Source of the DNA: Flavobacteriales bacterium
GTDB taxonomy: Bacteria > Bacteroidota > Bacteroidia > Flavobacteriales_D > Crocinitomicaceae
Assembly: GCA_947462255.1 (NCBI GenBank)
Contig: CANHOA010000006.1
Location: 1-64,000, forward strand
Length of the DNA: 64,000 bases
Direction: 5' to 3'
Notes under the pieces: generated by a model
What the model saw: only the letters and a program-made list of their open reading frames with translations
What the model was told of the DNA's origin: nothing
The model's database searches: none
Shown here: one piece after another, positions 51,419 through 61,765 of the stretch
Position numbering within the stretch: the stretch's first letter is position 1
Layout: every line of letters begins with the position of its first letter
Position numbers and translations under genes: made by a program

Positions 51419-52507
51419 ATGAACCACCACGAAACCAAATTTGATTGTATACATTTTAGAGGGAGTATTCCGTGCAAACCCAATAAAACAGATGGGTCAA
51501 TTTGTACAAACTGTTCGCATTATCAAGCCATTCAAAAACGGATATTAATCATTAAACTTGGTGCATTAGGTGATGTTATTCGCACGACACCACTGATAGA
51601 AAAATTGCGAGCAAGCTATAGTGGCGCTCATATTACTTGGCTCACGCTTAGTCCTTCGATTCTTCCTAAACATAGTATTGATGAATTGCTTAGTTTGAAT
51701 GAAGTGTCGCTTTTCAATCTGCAGCATACCGCATTTGATATCGTCATAAACTTGGATAAAGACAAGGAAGCTTGTCTGCTAACATCCTTAATTTCTGCCA
51801 AAGAAAAATTTGGTTTTACTTGGAAGGATGGCCATATCGCAGCATGTACACCAGCAGCGGAACGCAAACTGTTAACCGGATATTTTGATTCTTTATCCAA
51901 GGAAAATACGAAAAGTTACCTTGAAGAGATTTTTGAAATATGTCACTTTAGCTTTAAGAAAGAAGAATATATCATTCATTTGAATGAGGAAATGGCTGCT
52001 TCATGGAAAGTGAAGTTGTCAGAATTATCGAAAGGAAAAATAGTTATTGGTCTAAATACGGGTTGTGGTCCTCGATGGAATACACGCTTATGGTCAGATG
52101 AAAGATGGCAGCAAACGGCAGAGGCATTAAAAGATTTAGGATATTTTCCAATTTTTTTAGGTGGAGAGCTGGAGCATGTTAAAAATCAAAAATTAAGTAA
52201 GGCTACTAATTGTTATTATCCAGGTCATTTTTCTTTGGAAGAATTTATTGCGCTTACAAATAATTGTGAGGTCATTATCACGCAAGTAACTATGATGATG
52301 CATATTGCCACTGCACTGAAGAAAAAAATGGTGCTGATGAATACGATTTTTAATTCCCATGAGTTTGAATTGTATGGGCGTGGCGTGTTGGTTGGACCAC
52401 CTACACCTTGTCAATGTTACTTCGGAAATACGTGTCAGTTTGACAAACCTTGCATGCTCACAATTGAATCGGAAACAGTTGTTAATGCCTTAAAGCACTT
52501 GCTATAA
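51419..52507 (+). CDS. Glycosyltransferase family 9 (heptosyltransferase-like) with Cys-rich termini
   Basis: 362 aa. A Cys-bearing N-terminal extension (C10, C19, C29, C32; DCIHFRGSIPCKPN, then CTNC) precedes the GT9 opening ILIIKLGALGDVIRTTPLIEKL. The nucleotide-sugar region shows IGLNTGCGPRWNTRLWSDERW and TQVTMMMHIATALKKKM. The C-terminus has PCQCYFGNTCQFDKPCM. Family members transfer heptose or similar sugars from ADP-heptose to lipid A core in the cytoplasm. The Cys at both ends could form a metal site; this arrangement occurs in some GT9 proteins. Followed by the GT4 gene eight bases later. Confidence 0.78.
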   Translation: MNHHETKFDCIHFRGSIPCKPNKTDGSICTNCSHYQAIQKRILIIKLGALGDVIRTTPLIEKLRASYSGAHITWLTLSPSILPKHSIDELLSLNEVSLFNLQHTAFDIVINLDKDKEACLLTSLISAKEKFGFTWKDGHIAACTPAAERKLLTGYFDSLSKENTKSYLEEIFEICHFSFKKEEYIIHLNEEMAASWKVKLSELSKGKIVIGLNTGCGPRWNTRLWSDERWQQTAEALKDLGYFPIFLGGELEHVKNQKLSKATNCYYPGHFSLEEFIALTNNCEVIITQVTMMMHIATALKKKMVLMNTIFNSHEFELYGRGVLVGPPTPCQCYFGNTCQFDKPCMLTIESETVVNALKHLL

Positions 52508-52515
52508 ATTAAAGT

Positions 52516-53643
52516 ATGAGAATTATATTCCTTTCTACGTTTTATCCATTCCGGGGAGGGATTGCACAGTTTAACGCTTTAGTTTATCGTGAGATGGAGA
52601 AGCAACACGAAGTCGATGCACTTACTTTTTCTCGACAATATCCAACTGTATTATTTCCTGGGAAAACACAATTGGTAGCAGAAAATGATGCCGCCGATCC
52701 CATTCCGTCCACTAGATGCTTGGATTCCATTAATCCTTTCACCTATTTTTTGACGGCAAGGCGTGTTCGGAAAATGAAACCAGATTTAATCATAACGAAA
52801 TATTGGATGACTTTTTTCGCACCAAGTTTGGGCTTTGTTTTGGGTCGCCAGTCGAAAAATACCGTTCGGATTTCTATTTTAGATAATGTTATTCCGCACG
52901 AAAAAAGATTTTTTGATAATTGGTGCAATCGTTATTTTCTGAAGCGCAACGATGGATTTATTGTGATGTCTGAAAAAGTATTAAAAGACTTGTTGCACTA
53001 CTTGCCAAATGCAAAATACCTGCACATACCACATCCTGTTTACAACCATTTTGGTGAAAAATTAACGCGCAAAAAAGCCTTGGAAAATTTAGGCTTAGAA
53101 CACATTGAAGGAAAAAATATCTTGTTGTTTTTTGGCATCATCCGAGATTACAAGGGCTTAGATATCTTACTAGAAGCCATGGCGCTGCTTTCCGATGATT
53201 ATCACCTTATCGTTGCAGGAGAAGTTTATGGTAGTTTTGCGAAGTATGAAGAAATAATTGAGCGCTTAGGTTTGATTAATCGAATTAGCTTGCGTAACAA
53301 TTATATTGGTGATGATAGCGTAAAAGATTATTTTTCTGCTGCTGATGTTTGCGTTTTACCATATAAAACAGCCACCCAAAGTGGTATAACGAGTATTTCT
53401 CACCATTTCGAATTGCCTCTAATAGCCACTAATGTTGGGGGCTTAGCTGAAACAATTTCGCATAATGTAACAGGTTTAGTTGTAAATGAGGTAAGTGATC
53501 AGGCACTATTCGTTTCCATACAGCATTACTTTGATGGAAAGGTAAAGGAAGAATTTGCCGCTAGGATTAAATTACATAATACCGAAAACGACTGGGTGAA
53601 TTTTAGCGAGAAAATTATTCGTTTTTCCAATGAATTAAGGTGA
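52516..53643 (+). CDS. Glycosyltransferase family 4
   Basis: 375 aa, two Rossmann halves. The first starts IIFLSTFYPFRGGIAQFN with the Gly-rich loop; the second has ILLFFGIIRDYKGLDILLEAM, YIGDDSVKDYFSAADVCVLPY and TATQSGITSISHHFELPLIAT, the E-x7-E-like sugar-nucleotide region of GT4/GT-B. It lacks membrane helices. Acceptor and sugar unknown. It closes the cluster of glycan genes, eight bases after GT9. Confidence 0.85.
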   Translation: MRIIFLSTFYPFRGGIAQFNALVYREMEKQHEVDALTFSRQYPTVLFPGKTQLVAENDAADPIPSTRCLDSINPFTYFLTARRVRKMKPDLIITKYWMTFFAPSLGFVLGRQSKNTVRISILDNVIPHEKRFFDNWCNRYFLKRNDGFIVMSEKVLKDLLHYLPNAKYLHIPHPVYNHFGEKLTRKKALENLGLEHIEGKNILLFFGIIRDYKGLDILLEAMALLSDDYHLIVAGEVYGSFAKYEEIIERLGLINRISLRNNYIGDDSVKDYFSAADVCVLPYKTATQSGITSISHHFELPLIATNVGGLAETISHNVTGLVVNEVSDQALFVSIQHYFDGKVKEEFAARIKLHNTENDWVNFSEKIIRFSNELR

Positions 53644-53699
53644 TTAGCACCTATTTGGCACAAATTCCTTCATGTACATTCAAATAGTCATAGGGATAG

Positions 53700-53730
53700 T
53701 TGATTTTACCAATCGTAAATCTTATATTTG
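53700..53730 (+). promoter_or_regulatory. secDF promoter
   Basis: TTG at 53700-53702, 20 bases, then TATATTTG at 53723-53730; 32 bases of leader precede the ATG. Both elements and the spacing fit the Bacteroidota consensus. Confidence 0.6.
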
Positions 53731-53762
53731 CACCCTTAAAAAATGGTTAAAAATTTAATTCA

Positions 53763-56702
53763 ATGAGAAATAAAGGATTTTTTTGGTTTATAAGTGTAAC
53801 ACTTATTGTAGTTTGTTTGTATCAACTCTCGTTTACTTGGGTAGCCAGTAATGTTGAAGGCGCTGCTGAAATAAAAGCAAATCAAAAAGTAAAAGCGCTA
53901 CGCTTAGAGGCTAATAAAAATAATGGAATTGCTTTTTTAAACAATGACACTATTAATTTTAATAATTCCGATGGTGCTGAGCTTGCCAAAGCAACCTACT
54001 TAAACGAGATATTAAGAGAAAAAGGGGAGAAGGAAGTTTATCCAGTTTTTGGATCCACATTTTCTCAAGTAAAGAAACGGTCATTAGCCTTTGGTTTAGA
54101 TTTAGTGGGTGGTATGAGTGTTACCCTAGAAATTTCTTTGCCTGATTTAATTAAGAATTATGCTAAGAATCCACGTGATTTAAAATTCCGAAAGCCATTT
54201 GAAGCTGCAATAAAGGAAAATGACAAAGATTTTTTAGATGCTTTTATAGCAAATTATAAGAAAATGAACAAAGGGCTTCCGCTCCATTATGTGTTTAGAG
54301 GGGAAGGAATAGGTATACGTTCAACAGATGCTCAAGTAGAGGATTATTTCCGCAAGTTAATCGCCTCATCTATGGATGGAGTGGAGCAAATAATGAGTCG
54401 TCGAATTAATCAATTTGGTGTTGCTCAACCAAATATTCAGAAAGATGGTGCTAATAATCGTCTTTATATTGAGCTTCCAGGAGTTTTGGATGAAAATACA
54501 GTAGCTCAAAAATTACAATCCACTGCAAATTTGGAGTTCTTTGAAACTTACAGTCCTTCACAATTAAAAAGCGAGATCGAAAAAGCAAATTCTATTTCAC
54601 TTAAAACAGAAGTAGAGGCCAGTGTTGATTCAACTGCTACCGATTCCTTAACGTTTGAAAGCATAACCTCCGATAAAAGCGTTAGCGGAAAAGGTTTGGT
54701 TGATTTAATTACACCTGTTGGCGATTATGCTATCGGTGCAGTATCTTTTAATGATAAAGCGGCAGTTGAAGCTATTTTGCGTCGAAATGACGTTATGGAT
54801 GCTTTCCCTCCATCATTAAAATTTATGTGGGGTGCTGAGCCAGAACAATTAGATCAAAAGGTTAAAAAGATGGTTTATATGCTCTATGCTTGTAAGGTTC
54901 CAGAATCAGGTAAAGCTGAAGTTAATGGTTCACACATTCTTAAAGCATCTACTGGATTTGACCAACGCGATGGTAAAATAACAGTTGACCTTCAAATGAC
55001 GCCAGATGGTTCTGATGCTTGGGGAAAAATGACGACTGATAATGTTAAACGAATTATTGCAATTACAATGGATAACGTTGTATTTAGTGCGCCAACCGTA
55101 ATAAACCCTATCACCTCAGGTAATACTCAAATTTCTGGTAGCTTCACCTTTGAAGAAGCAGAAGGATTAGCAGGATTGCTTAATGGGGGAGCATTGCCAG
55201 CTCCATGTATCATTAAAGAATCAATGAAGGTAGGTCCGACCATCGGAAAGGAAAACTCTCAAGCGGGATTGATCTCCTTTGCATTTGCATTTATTGCCGT
55301 ATTATTTTACATGTATTTCTATTATGGAAAATCAGGATTAGCAGCGAATATCGCTCTAACAATCAATGTGGTGTTTATATTCGGGTTTTTAGCTTCCTTT
55401 GGTGCAGTATTAACCTTAGCAGGTATAGCAGGTATTGTTCTTACGATTGGAACAGCAGTCGATGCTAATATTTTGATTTTTGAACGTATCCGGGAAGAAC
55501 AATATAAAGGAATGGATTTAGCCGGATCGGTAGATGTTGGTTTTAAAAAAGCATTACCCTCCATTATCGATGCAAATGTTACTCACTTGTTGGTTGCTAT
55601 TATCTTGAAAGTTTTCGGAACGGGTGAGATAGAGTCATTTGCTACTACCTTAATCATTGGTATTTTTACTTCTATGTTTTCTGCTATCATCATTTCAAAA
55701 TTGGTGATCTATTCATGGATGAAAAAAGGACAAGGTATTTCATTCTTTACAAAATTCTCTAAAGGTTTATTTCAAAATATCAAATTTGATTGGATAGGGA
55801 AACGAAAGTATTTTTATATTTTCTCTATTTCTGTAACTATTTTAGGCGTAATCGGAATGTCAACCCGTGGATTAAAACAAAGCGTTGAATTTACAGGCGG
55901 TAGAACCTGCGTTGCAAAGTTTGAGAAAAAAGCAGACATTGAATATATGCGTGCTAATCTTTCTAAATTTTTAGTTGAAAATGGTGAAATTGCTTCCATT
56001 GACCTTAAAACTAAAGGCACTGATTTTAAAGTAGAAATCATTACGAATTTTAAGTTAAATGATGATGGAGCCACTGTTGAGGTAACCAATAAAATTAAGC
56101 AAGGATTAGATGCTTGTAAGGATAAAATGGGTAAATATACCATAGATGAGTCAAGAACTGTTTCTGCTTCTGTTTCAAGTGAATTGTGGACGTCTTCCGC
56201 TTGGGCTATCGGTCTTGCCTTGGTGGCAATCTTCGCGTATATCTTCATTCGATTTGGACATTGGCAATATTCATTAGGTGCAATTGTTGGTTTAGCTCAT
56301 GATGCATTCTTTGTGATTTCTATATTTTCGCTTTTACATGGTTATTTACCATTTAGTTTGGATGTTAATCAGGCCTTTATCGCAGCGATTTTGACCGTCA
56401 TTGGTTATTCCATGAACGATACGGTTATTGTGTTTGATAGAATTCGTGAGAATCTACGAAATAGTAAAGAAGAGGATCATCATTATGATATTATCAATAA
56501 GTCATTAAATACAACCTTGAGTAGAACCTTTAATACCTCAATGATCTTATTTGTCGTGGTGTTAATTATGTTTATTTTTGGTGGACCAGCCATTAAAGGA
56601 TTCTTATTTGCCTTGCTTGTAGGAGTTGTTATTGGAACGTATTCGTCTCTATGTGTTGCCACACCGATTTTGATTGATTTCTCGAAGCGATTGAAAGCGT
56701 AA
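53763..56702 (+). CDS. secDF: Fused protein-export membrane protein SecDF
   Basis: 979 aa, a SecD-SecF fusion as usual in Bacteroidota. The first helix (about 5-25) is followed by GLDLVGGMSVTLEISL, the SecD D1 motif, then the P1 domain. SecD helices begin near GLISFAFAFIAVLFYMYFYY, with AGIVLTIGTAVDANILIFERIREE carrying the proton-path Asp. The SecF half shows VEFTGGRTCVAKF and later DTVIVFDRIRENLRNSK, the matching F motif. It uses proton-motive force to pull secreted proteins through SecYEG. A strong hairpin terminator follows at 56725. Confidence 0.96.
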   Translation: MRNKGFFWFISVTLIVVCLYQLSFTWVASNVEGAAEIKANQKVKALRLEANKNNGIAFLNNDTINFNNSDGAELAKATYLNEILREKGEKEVYPVFGSTFSQVKKRSLAFGLDLVGGMSVTLEISLPDLIKNYAKNPRDLKFRKPFEAAIKENDKDFLDAFIANYKKMNKGLPLHYVFRGEGIGIRSTDAQVEDYFRKLIASSMDGVEQIMSRRINQFGVAQPNIQKDGANNRLYIELPGVLDENTVAQKLQSTANLEFFETYSPSQLKSEIEKANSISLKTEVEASVDSTATDSLTFESITSDKSVSGKGLVDLITPVGDYAIGAVSFNDKAAVEAILRRNDVMDAFPPSLKFMWGAEPEQLDQKVKKMVYMLYACKVPESGKAEVNGSHILKASTGFDQRDGKITVDLQMTPDGSDAWGKMTTDNVKRIIAITMDNVVFSAPTVINPITSGNTQISGSFTFEEAEGLAGLLNGGALPAPCIIKESMKVGPTIGKENSQAGLISFAFAFIAVLFYMYFYYGKSGLAANIALTINVVFIFGFLASFGAVLTLAGIAGIVLTIGTAVDANILIFERIREEQYKGMDLAGSVDVGFKKALPSIIDANVTHLLVAIILKVFGTGEIESFATTLIIGIFTSMFSAIIISKLVIYSWMKKGQGISFFTKFSKGLFQNIKFDWIGKRKYFYIFSISVTILGVIGMSTRGLKQSVEFTGGRTCVAKFEKKADIEYMRANLSKFLVENGEIASIDLKTKGTDFKVEIITNFKLNDDGATVEVTNKIKQGLDACKDKMGKYTIDESRTVSASVSSELWTSSAWAIGLALVAIFAYIFIRFGHWQYSLGAIVGLAHDAFFVISIFSLLHGYLPFSLDVNQAFIAAILTVIGYSMNDTVIVFDRIRENLRNSKEEDHHYDIINKSLNTTLSRTFNTSMILFVVVLIMFIFGGPAIKGFLFALLVGVVIGTYSSLCVATPILIDFSKRLKA

Positions 56703-56724
56703 ATCAATCCAATTATATTTTCTT

Positions 56725-56753
56725 AAAAAGCCGCTTCTTGCGGCTTTTTTTTG
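56725..56753 (+). terminator. Rho-independent terminator after secDF
   Basis: AAAAAGCCGC pairs with GCGGCTTTTT around loop TTCTT, followed by a T run. The stem is perfect over ten pairs. Confidence 0.88.
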
Positions 56754-56880
56754 TCCTCTTAGGCTTCTTTTTTGTCATGAACTTGTTCAATACTTCGTGA
56801 TTTTAATTATCACGCTTGTTTTCAACGAAATTAAGTGTATAACTACTGATTATCAGTGTTAAATTAGTAGGATATCTTGT

Positions 56881-56888
56881 TAAATTTG
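56881..56888 (+). promoter_or_regulatory. -7 box, parE
   Basis: TAAATTTG fits TAnnTTTG, 17 bases before the parE ATG at 56906. The 203-bp spacer after secDF contains only this box and the secDF terminator. Confidence 0.45.
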
Positions 56889-56905
56889 TTAATTCACAAT
56901 ATACA

Positions 56906-58792
56906 ATGGCTGAAAATCAATATACGGAAGATAATATTCGCTCGCTCGATTGGAAGGAGCATATTCGCTTGCGTCCGGGTATGTATATCGGAAAGCTAGG
57001 AGATGGTGCCGCTGCTGATGATGGCATTTATATTTTAGCCAAAGAAATTGTTGATAATTGTATTGACGAATACGTAATGGGCAACGGCAAGAAAGTGGAG
57101 ATTAAAGTGAAAGGTGGCCTGGTGAGTATTCGTGATTTCGGCCGAGGTATTCCGCTAGGGAAACTTGTTGAAGTAGTGTCAAAAATGAATACTGGTGGAA
57201 AATACGATTCCAAAGCATTTAAAAAGTCTGTTGGTTTGAATGGTGTAGGATCCAAAGCAGTGAACGCGCTATCCTCTCATTTCATGCTGTATGCTGTTCG
57301 CGATGGCGAAAAGAAACAAGCAACTTTTATGCGGGGTGAATTAATCAACGAATTACCAATTGAAAAAACAGACGAGCCTAATGGGACCTATGTAGAATTT
57401 ATTCCAGACGAAAGTATTTTTAAAAAATATGCCTTCAAAACGGCCTATTTGGAGAAAATGATTTGGAATTACTGCTATCTCAATCGAGGACTTTCGCTTC
57501 ATTTTAATGGGGAAAAGTTTCAGTCAAAAGATGGACTAAAAGATCTCTTGGAAAATAATATGGATGGTGATCCACTTTATCCAATTATTCATATTGAAGA
57601 TGAAGACATCGAAGTGGCTTTTACGCACGGTAAAACCTATGGTGAGGATTATTATTCATTTGTAAATGGACAACACACCACGCAAGGAGGAACGCATCAA
57701 AGCGCTTTTAGGGAATCAGTGGCTAAAGTAATCCGAGATTTCTACAATAAAAATTATGAGTCATCTGATATTCGACAGTCTATTGTGGCTGCGATTGCTG
57801 TAAAAGTAATTGAGCCTGTATTTGAATCTCAAACTAAAACTAAACTTGGGTCTCAAGAAATTGAACCTAACGGAAAGTCAATGAGGGCTTTTGTCAATGA
57901 TTTTCTAAAGGATAAATTAGATAACTACCTTCACCGTAATCCGGATGTTGCAGAAACGATTGAGAAAAAAATTAAGCAATCTGAAAGGGAACGAAAAGAG
58001 TTGGCCGGTATTCGAAAGATTGCACGTGATCGTTCTAAAAAATCAAGCGTTCACAATAAAAAATTACGTGATTGTCGCTTGCATTTAACGGATTTAAAAG
58101 ACGAAAGAAGGGAGGAAACAACACTCTTTATTACCGAAGGTGATTCGGCAAGTGGATCCATTACAAAGTCTCGAGATGTGAATACGCAAGCAGTGTTTTC
58201 ATTGAGGGGAAAGCCACTTAATTGTTATGGATTAACCAAAAAGGTGGTGTATGAAAATGAGGAATTTAACTTAATTCAGGCAGCACTTGATATCGAAGAC
58301 GATATGGATAATTTACGTTATGGTCGCATTGTCATCGCAACTGATGCTGATGTAGATGGTATGCACATTCGTATGTTACTGCTTACTTTCTTTTTGCAGT
58401 TTTTTCCCGATTTAGTAAAAAGAAATCATGTCTATGTGCTTCAAACGCCATTGTTCAGGGTCAGAAACAAGAAGAAAACACTGTATTGCTACTCTGAAGA
58501 TGAACGAAGAAAAGCCATTGAAGAAATTGGAAAAAGCGCCGAAATAACTCGCTTTAAAGGATTGGGTGAAATTTCTCCTGACGAATTTATTCATTTTATT
58601 GGTGAGGATATTCGCTTGGAACCTGTGCTCTTAACAAAAGATGCCTCAATTGATTCCATTCTTTCTTATTTTATGGGTAAAAACACACCGGAGCGTCAAG
58701 AGTTTATTATCGACAATCTTCGGGTCGAAAAAGATCCAGCTGAGGCCTTAGCCCTTGAGGATTTAACCGATGACATTGAATTAATAGCATAA
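56906..58792 (+). CDS. parE: DNA topoisomerase IV subunit B
   Basis: 628 aa. The GHKL ATPase domain opens [13 protein letters not shown], with [14 protein letters not shown] (catalytic Glu/Asn region) and [14 protein letters not shown]. The TOPRIM domain shows [11 protein letters not shown] and [17 protein letters not shown], with the metal-binding Asp residues. Shorter than GyrB and paired with parC in one operon (one base apart), so it is topoisomerase IV rather than gyrase. The partner gyrase is not in the window. It decatenates chromosomes. Confidence 0.9.
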   Translation: MAENQYTEDNIRSLDWKEHIRLRPGMYIGKLGDGAAADDGIYILAKEIVDNCIDEYVMGNGKKVEIKVKGGLVSIRDFGRGIPLGKLVEVVSKMNTGGKYDSKAFKKSVGLNGVGSKAVNALSSHFMLYAVRDGEKKQATFMRGELINELPIEKTDEPNGTYVEFIPDESIFKKYAFKTAYLEKMIWNYCYLNRGLSLHFNGEKFQSKDGLKDLLENNMDGDPLYPIIHIEDEDIEVAFTHGKTYGEDYYSFVNGQHTTQGGTHQSAFRESVAKVIRDFYNKNYESSDIRQSIVAAIAVKVIEPVFESQTKTKLGSQEIEPNGKSMRAFVNDFLKDKLDNYLHRNPDVAETIEKKIKQSERERKELAGIRKIARDRSKKSSVHNKKLRDCRLHLTDLKDERREETTLFITEGDSASGSITKSRDVNTQAVFSLRGKPLNCYGLTKKVVYENEEFNLIQAALDIEDDMDNLRYGRIVIATDADVDGMHIRMLLLTFFLQFFPDLVKRNHVYVLQTPLFRVRNKKKTLYCYSEDERRKAIEEIGKSAEITRFKGLGEISPDEFIHFIGEDIRLEPVLLTKDASIDSILSYFMGKNTPERQEFIIDNLRVEKDPAEALALEDLTDDIELIA

Positions 58793-58793
58793 T

Positions 58794-61547
58794 ATGGCAG
58801 AGGACGAAATAGAGGACATTAACGGTACACCAAACGAAGAACATCATCCTTTTGAAAGTAAAAAAGTAGATGAGAAAATAGTTCCCGTTGGTGGCTTGTA
58901 TGAAAATTGGTTTCTCGATTATGCTAGTTATGTAATTCTTGAAAGAGCTGTCCCTGCTTTGATGGATGGGTTGAAACCTGTTCAGCGAAGGATTTTGCAC
59001 TCTATGCGCGAATTAGAAGATGGGCGCTATAATAAGGTCGCTAACATCATCGGTAACACCATGAAGTATCATCCGCATGGCGATGCTTCTATCGGTGATG
59101 CGCTTGTGCAGTTAGGACAAAAAGATTTATTGATCGACTGTCAAGGAAACTGGGGAAATACATTGACCGGTGATGGTGCGGCTGCCCCGCGTTATATTGA
59201 GGCACGCCTTTCTAAATTTGCACTGCATGTTGCATTTAATCCTAAAACGACAACTTGGTTAACTTCTTACGATGGAAGAAATCGTGAGCCTGAGCAACTA
59301 CCAATGAAATTTCCGCTTCTTTTGGCTCAAGGTGCTGAAGGAATTGCAGTTGGTATGGCTTGTAAGTTTCTACCGCATAATTTCGTGGAACTAATAGAAC
59401 AATCGATTAATCATTTAAGAGGAAAGAAAATTGAACTCTTGCCAGATTTTCCAAATGGTGGAATGGCAGATTTTAGTGGCTACAACGATGGTTTGCGTGG
59501 GGGTAGGGTGCGTGTACGAGCGAAAATTAAAAAGCTAGACAATAAGACCTTAACCATTCATGAAATTCCTATTGGAACCACAACGGGTTCCTTGATTGAA
59601 TCGGTATTAAAAGCAAACGATAAGGGGAAAATTAAGATTAAAAAAATTGAAGATAATACTTCTTCAATTGCTGAAATTATCGTGCATCTTTTTCCAGGTG
59701 TATCTCCGGATAAAACGATTGATGCGCTCTATGCTTTTACCGATTGTGAAATTTCTATTGCTCCAAATTCATCGATTATTGATGGTGATAAGCCTCGTTT
59801 TATTGGTGTTTCTGAAATACTTCGGATCAATACCGATAATACAGTCCGTTTGCTAAAACTGGAACTGGAAATTCGATTGGATGAATTAGAACAACAATGG
59901 CATTTCTTGAGTTTAGAAAAATTGTTCATCAACAATGAAATGTATATTGACTTTAAGCTATATGCAGATCGTGAAGCCCTTTATGTGTATTTATATGAAC
60001 GTTTTAAACCGTTCAAAAAACAACTCATTCGGGAAATAACGAATGACGATTTATTAAAGCTTACGCAAATTCCCATGATTCGAATTACCCGATTCGATTC
60101 AACAAAAGCGGATGATGCCTTATTGAAAATAGAGGCGGAAATTGAAATCGTTAAAGCGCATCTTGCATCACTTGTGGAGTATGCCATTGAGTATTTTAAG
60201 GATTTGAAAAAACGCTTCGGAACTGGTCGTGAACGTAAAACGGAAATCAAAGCCTTTGATACCATTAGCGCCTCTAAAGTAATCATTGCCAATAAAAAAT
60301 TATATGTGGATTATGAAGAGGGATTCATAGGACATGGACTTCGGAAAAATGAACCTGTTGGAGATTGTTCTGATATTGATGATATTATTTGCTTCTTTTC
60401 TAGTGGTAAAATGATGATTACCAAAGTGACGGATAAAAAATTCGTGGGGAAAGATTTGGTCTTTGCTAGCGTATGGAAAAAAGGCGATACCAGGACAATT
60501 TATCATCTTTTCTACCAAGATGGTGCAGGTGGATCAACGATGATGAAGCGCTTTTATGTGAATTCGATTACCCGCGATACTGAATACGATTTAACGAAAG
60601 GAACAAAGGGATCAAAGATGCTCTATTTCACCGTTCATCCAAATGGTGAACGTGAAGTTGTATCAATACTTTTACGACCTCGACCGCACCTTAAACGCTT
60701 GCGTTTTGATATAGATCTCGGTGAATTGTTGATCAAAGGTAGAAACTCAGCAGGAAATAGAGTGACCAAAGAAATCGTACAGAAAATCGTACAGAAAGAG
60801 TTAGGTGGTTCCACATTGGCCGCACGTAAAATTTGGTATGATGCTATCGTTGGGCGTTTAAATGACGAATCGAGAGGGAAATTTATTGGTTCTTTTAAAG
60901 GAAGTGATAAAATTTTAACGCTCTATAAAAATGGCGAATATCGCTTAAGTTCTTTTGATTTATCTACGCATTTTGATGAAGACATGCTGCACATTGAAAA
61001 GTGGGAGCAAGATCGAGCAGTTTCTACGGTTTATTACGATGGAGCTAAAGAGCTGCATTTTGTTAAACGCTTTCTTTGTGAAGTAACCACCGATAAACGT
61101 ATATTATTTATTAGTGAAGGCCAAGGTTCTTACATGGATACCGTTTCTACCGCTTATCGACCGGAAATAAGAATTGTGTATAATAAGTTATTGAAAGAAA
61201 CTAAAAACGTTGCCGATACGGTGCTTAATCTTGCTGATTTAATTGAAATAAAAGGAATGAAAGCGCAAGGTAATCAGGTGACAAAGCTAAAAGTGAAAGA
61301 AATTGTTCTCACGCATCCCATCGATGAAAGCCCTGAACCATGGCCAGTAGATGAAACAGTAAGTCCTTCGTTTGATGATGTTGAAAGCAATACCGATGAG
61401 AATGACGATAACGATTCAAATGATACTAATCCTGGTGCTATCGAACTCGACCTTACCCAAACAAATAATGCTGCTTCAGAAAGCACGACAATTGAATGGG
61501 ATTTAACCAAGAAATTGGATGATGACGATCAAATGAAATTGTTTTAG
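58794..61547 (+). CDS. parC: DNA topoisomerase IV subunit A
   Basis: 917 aa. The cleavage-core motif YASYVILERAVPALMDGLKP and HPHGDASIGDALVQL (quinolone region) lead to catalytic Tyr134 in APRYIEARLSK. The C-terminal propeller lacks a GyrA box, as expected for ParC. The last 60 residues are acidic (DDVESNTDENDDNDSND), a tail found in several Bacteroidota. Starts one base after the parE stop. Confidence 0.9.
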   Translation: MAEDEIEDINGTPNEEHHPFESKKVDEKIVPVGGLYENWFLDYASYVILERAVPALMDGLKPVQRRILHSMRELEDGRYNKVANIIGNTMKYHPHGDASIGDALVQLGQKDLLIDCQGNWGNTLTGDGAAAPRYIEARLSKFALHVAFNPKTTTWLTSYDGRNREPEQLPMKFPLLLAQGAEGIAVGMACKFLPHNFVELIEQSINHLRGKKIELLPDFPNGGMADFSGYNDGLRGGRVRVRAKIKKLDNKTLTIHEIPIGTTTGSLIESVLKANDKGKIKIKKIEDNTSSIAEIIVHLFPGVSPDKTIDALYAFTDCEISIAPNSSIIDGDKPRFIGVSEILRINTDNTVRLLKLELEIRLDELEQQWHFLSLEKLFINNEMYIDFKLYADREALYVYLYERFKPFKKQLIREITNDDLLKLTQIPMIRITRFDSTKADDALLKIEAEIEIVKAHLASLVEYAIEYFKDLKKRFGTGRERKTEIKAFDTISASKVIIANKKLYVDYEEGFIGHGLRKNEPVGDCSDIDDIICFFSSGKMMITKVTDKKFVGKDLVFASVWKKGDTRTIYHLFYQDGAGGSTMMKRFYVNSITRDTEYDLTKGTKGSKMLYFTVHPNGEREVVSILLRPRPHLKRLRFDIDLGELLIKGRNSAGNRVTKEIVQKIVQKELGGSTLAARKIWYDAIVGRLNDESRGKFIGSFKGSDKILTLYKNGEYRLSSFDLSTHFDEDMLHIEKWEQDRAVSTVYYDGAKELHFVKRFLCEVTTDKRILFISEGQGSYMDTVSTAYRPEIRIVYNKLLKETKNVADTVLNLADLIEIKGMKAQGNQVTKLKVKEIVLTHPIDESPEPWPVDETVSPSFDDVESNTDENDDNDSNDTNPGAIELDLTQTNNAASESTTIEWDLTKKLDDDDQMKLF

Positions 61548-61587
61548 ACTTTTTATTCTTTTTTTATCTCACCTTAAAAATTATTTT

Positions 61588-61595
61588 TACCTTTG
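61588..61595 (+). promoter_or_regulatory. -7 box, Cys-rich small gene
   Basis: TACCTTTG fits TAnnTTTG, 21 bases before the ATG at 61617. No -33 element was recognised. Confidence 0.42.
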
Positions 61596-61616
61596 TTTAG
61601 AATTATTCTAAATAGC

Positions 61617-61760
61617 ATGGCAACATTAAAGGAAATTGATTTAAAACCGATCATCGAGCAAAGTATTTGCGGTTCTTGTTCTTTATCAAAGAAAAAAAAA
61701 TGTTGTAAAAAATACAAAACAAAAGGAATATCCTGTAAAAAATGTCCGAAATTTGACTGA
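61617..61760 (+). CDS. Cys-rich small protein (47 aa)
   Basis: ATG at 61617, stop TGA at 61758-61760. The product starts with an amphipathic segment (MATLKEIDLKPIIEQS) and then holds six Cys as CGSC, CC, and CKKC, in a Lys-rich chain (SLSKKKKCCKKYKTKG). The paired Cys suggest a small zinc- or iron-binding fold. A -7 box lies upstream and the next gene starts five bases after the stop. No named family was recognised. Confidence 0.6.
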   Translation: MATLKEIDLKPIIEQSICGSCSLSKKKKCCKKYKTKGISCKKCPKFD

Positions 61761-61765
61761 ACGTC

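Noticed and set aside
55814-56248. Minus-strand open frame of 144 codons
   Set aside because: It is wholly inside the well-conserved SecF half of secDF and has no recognised domain.
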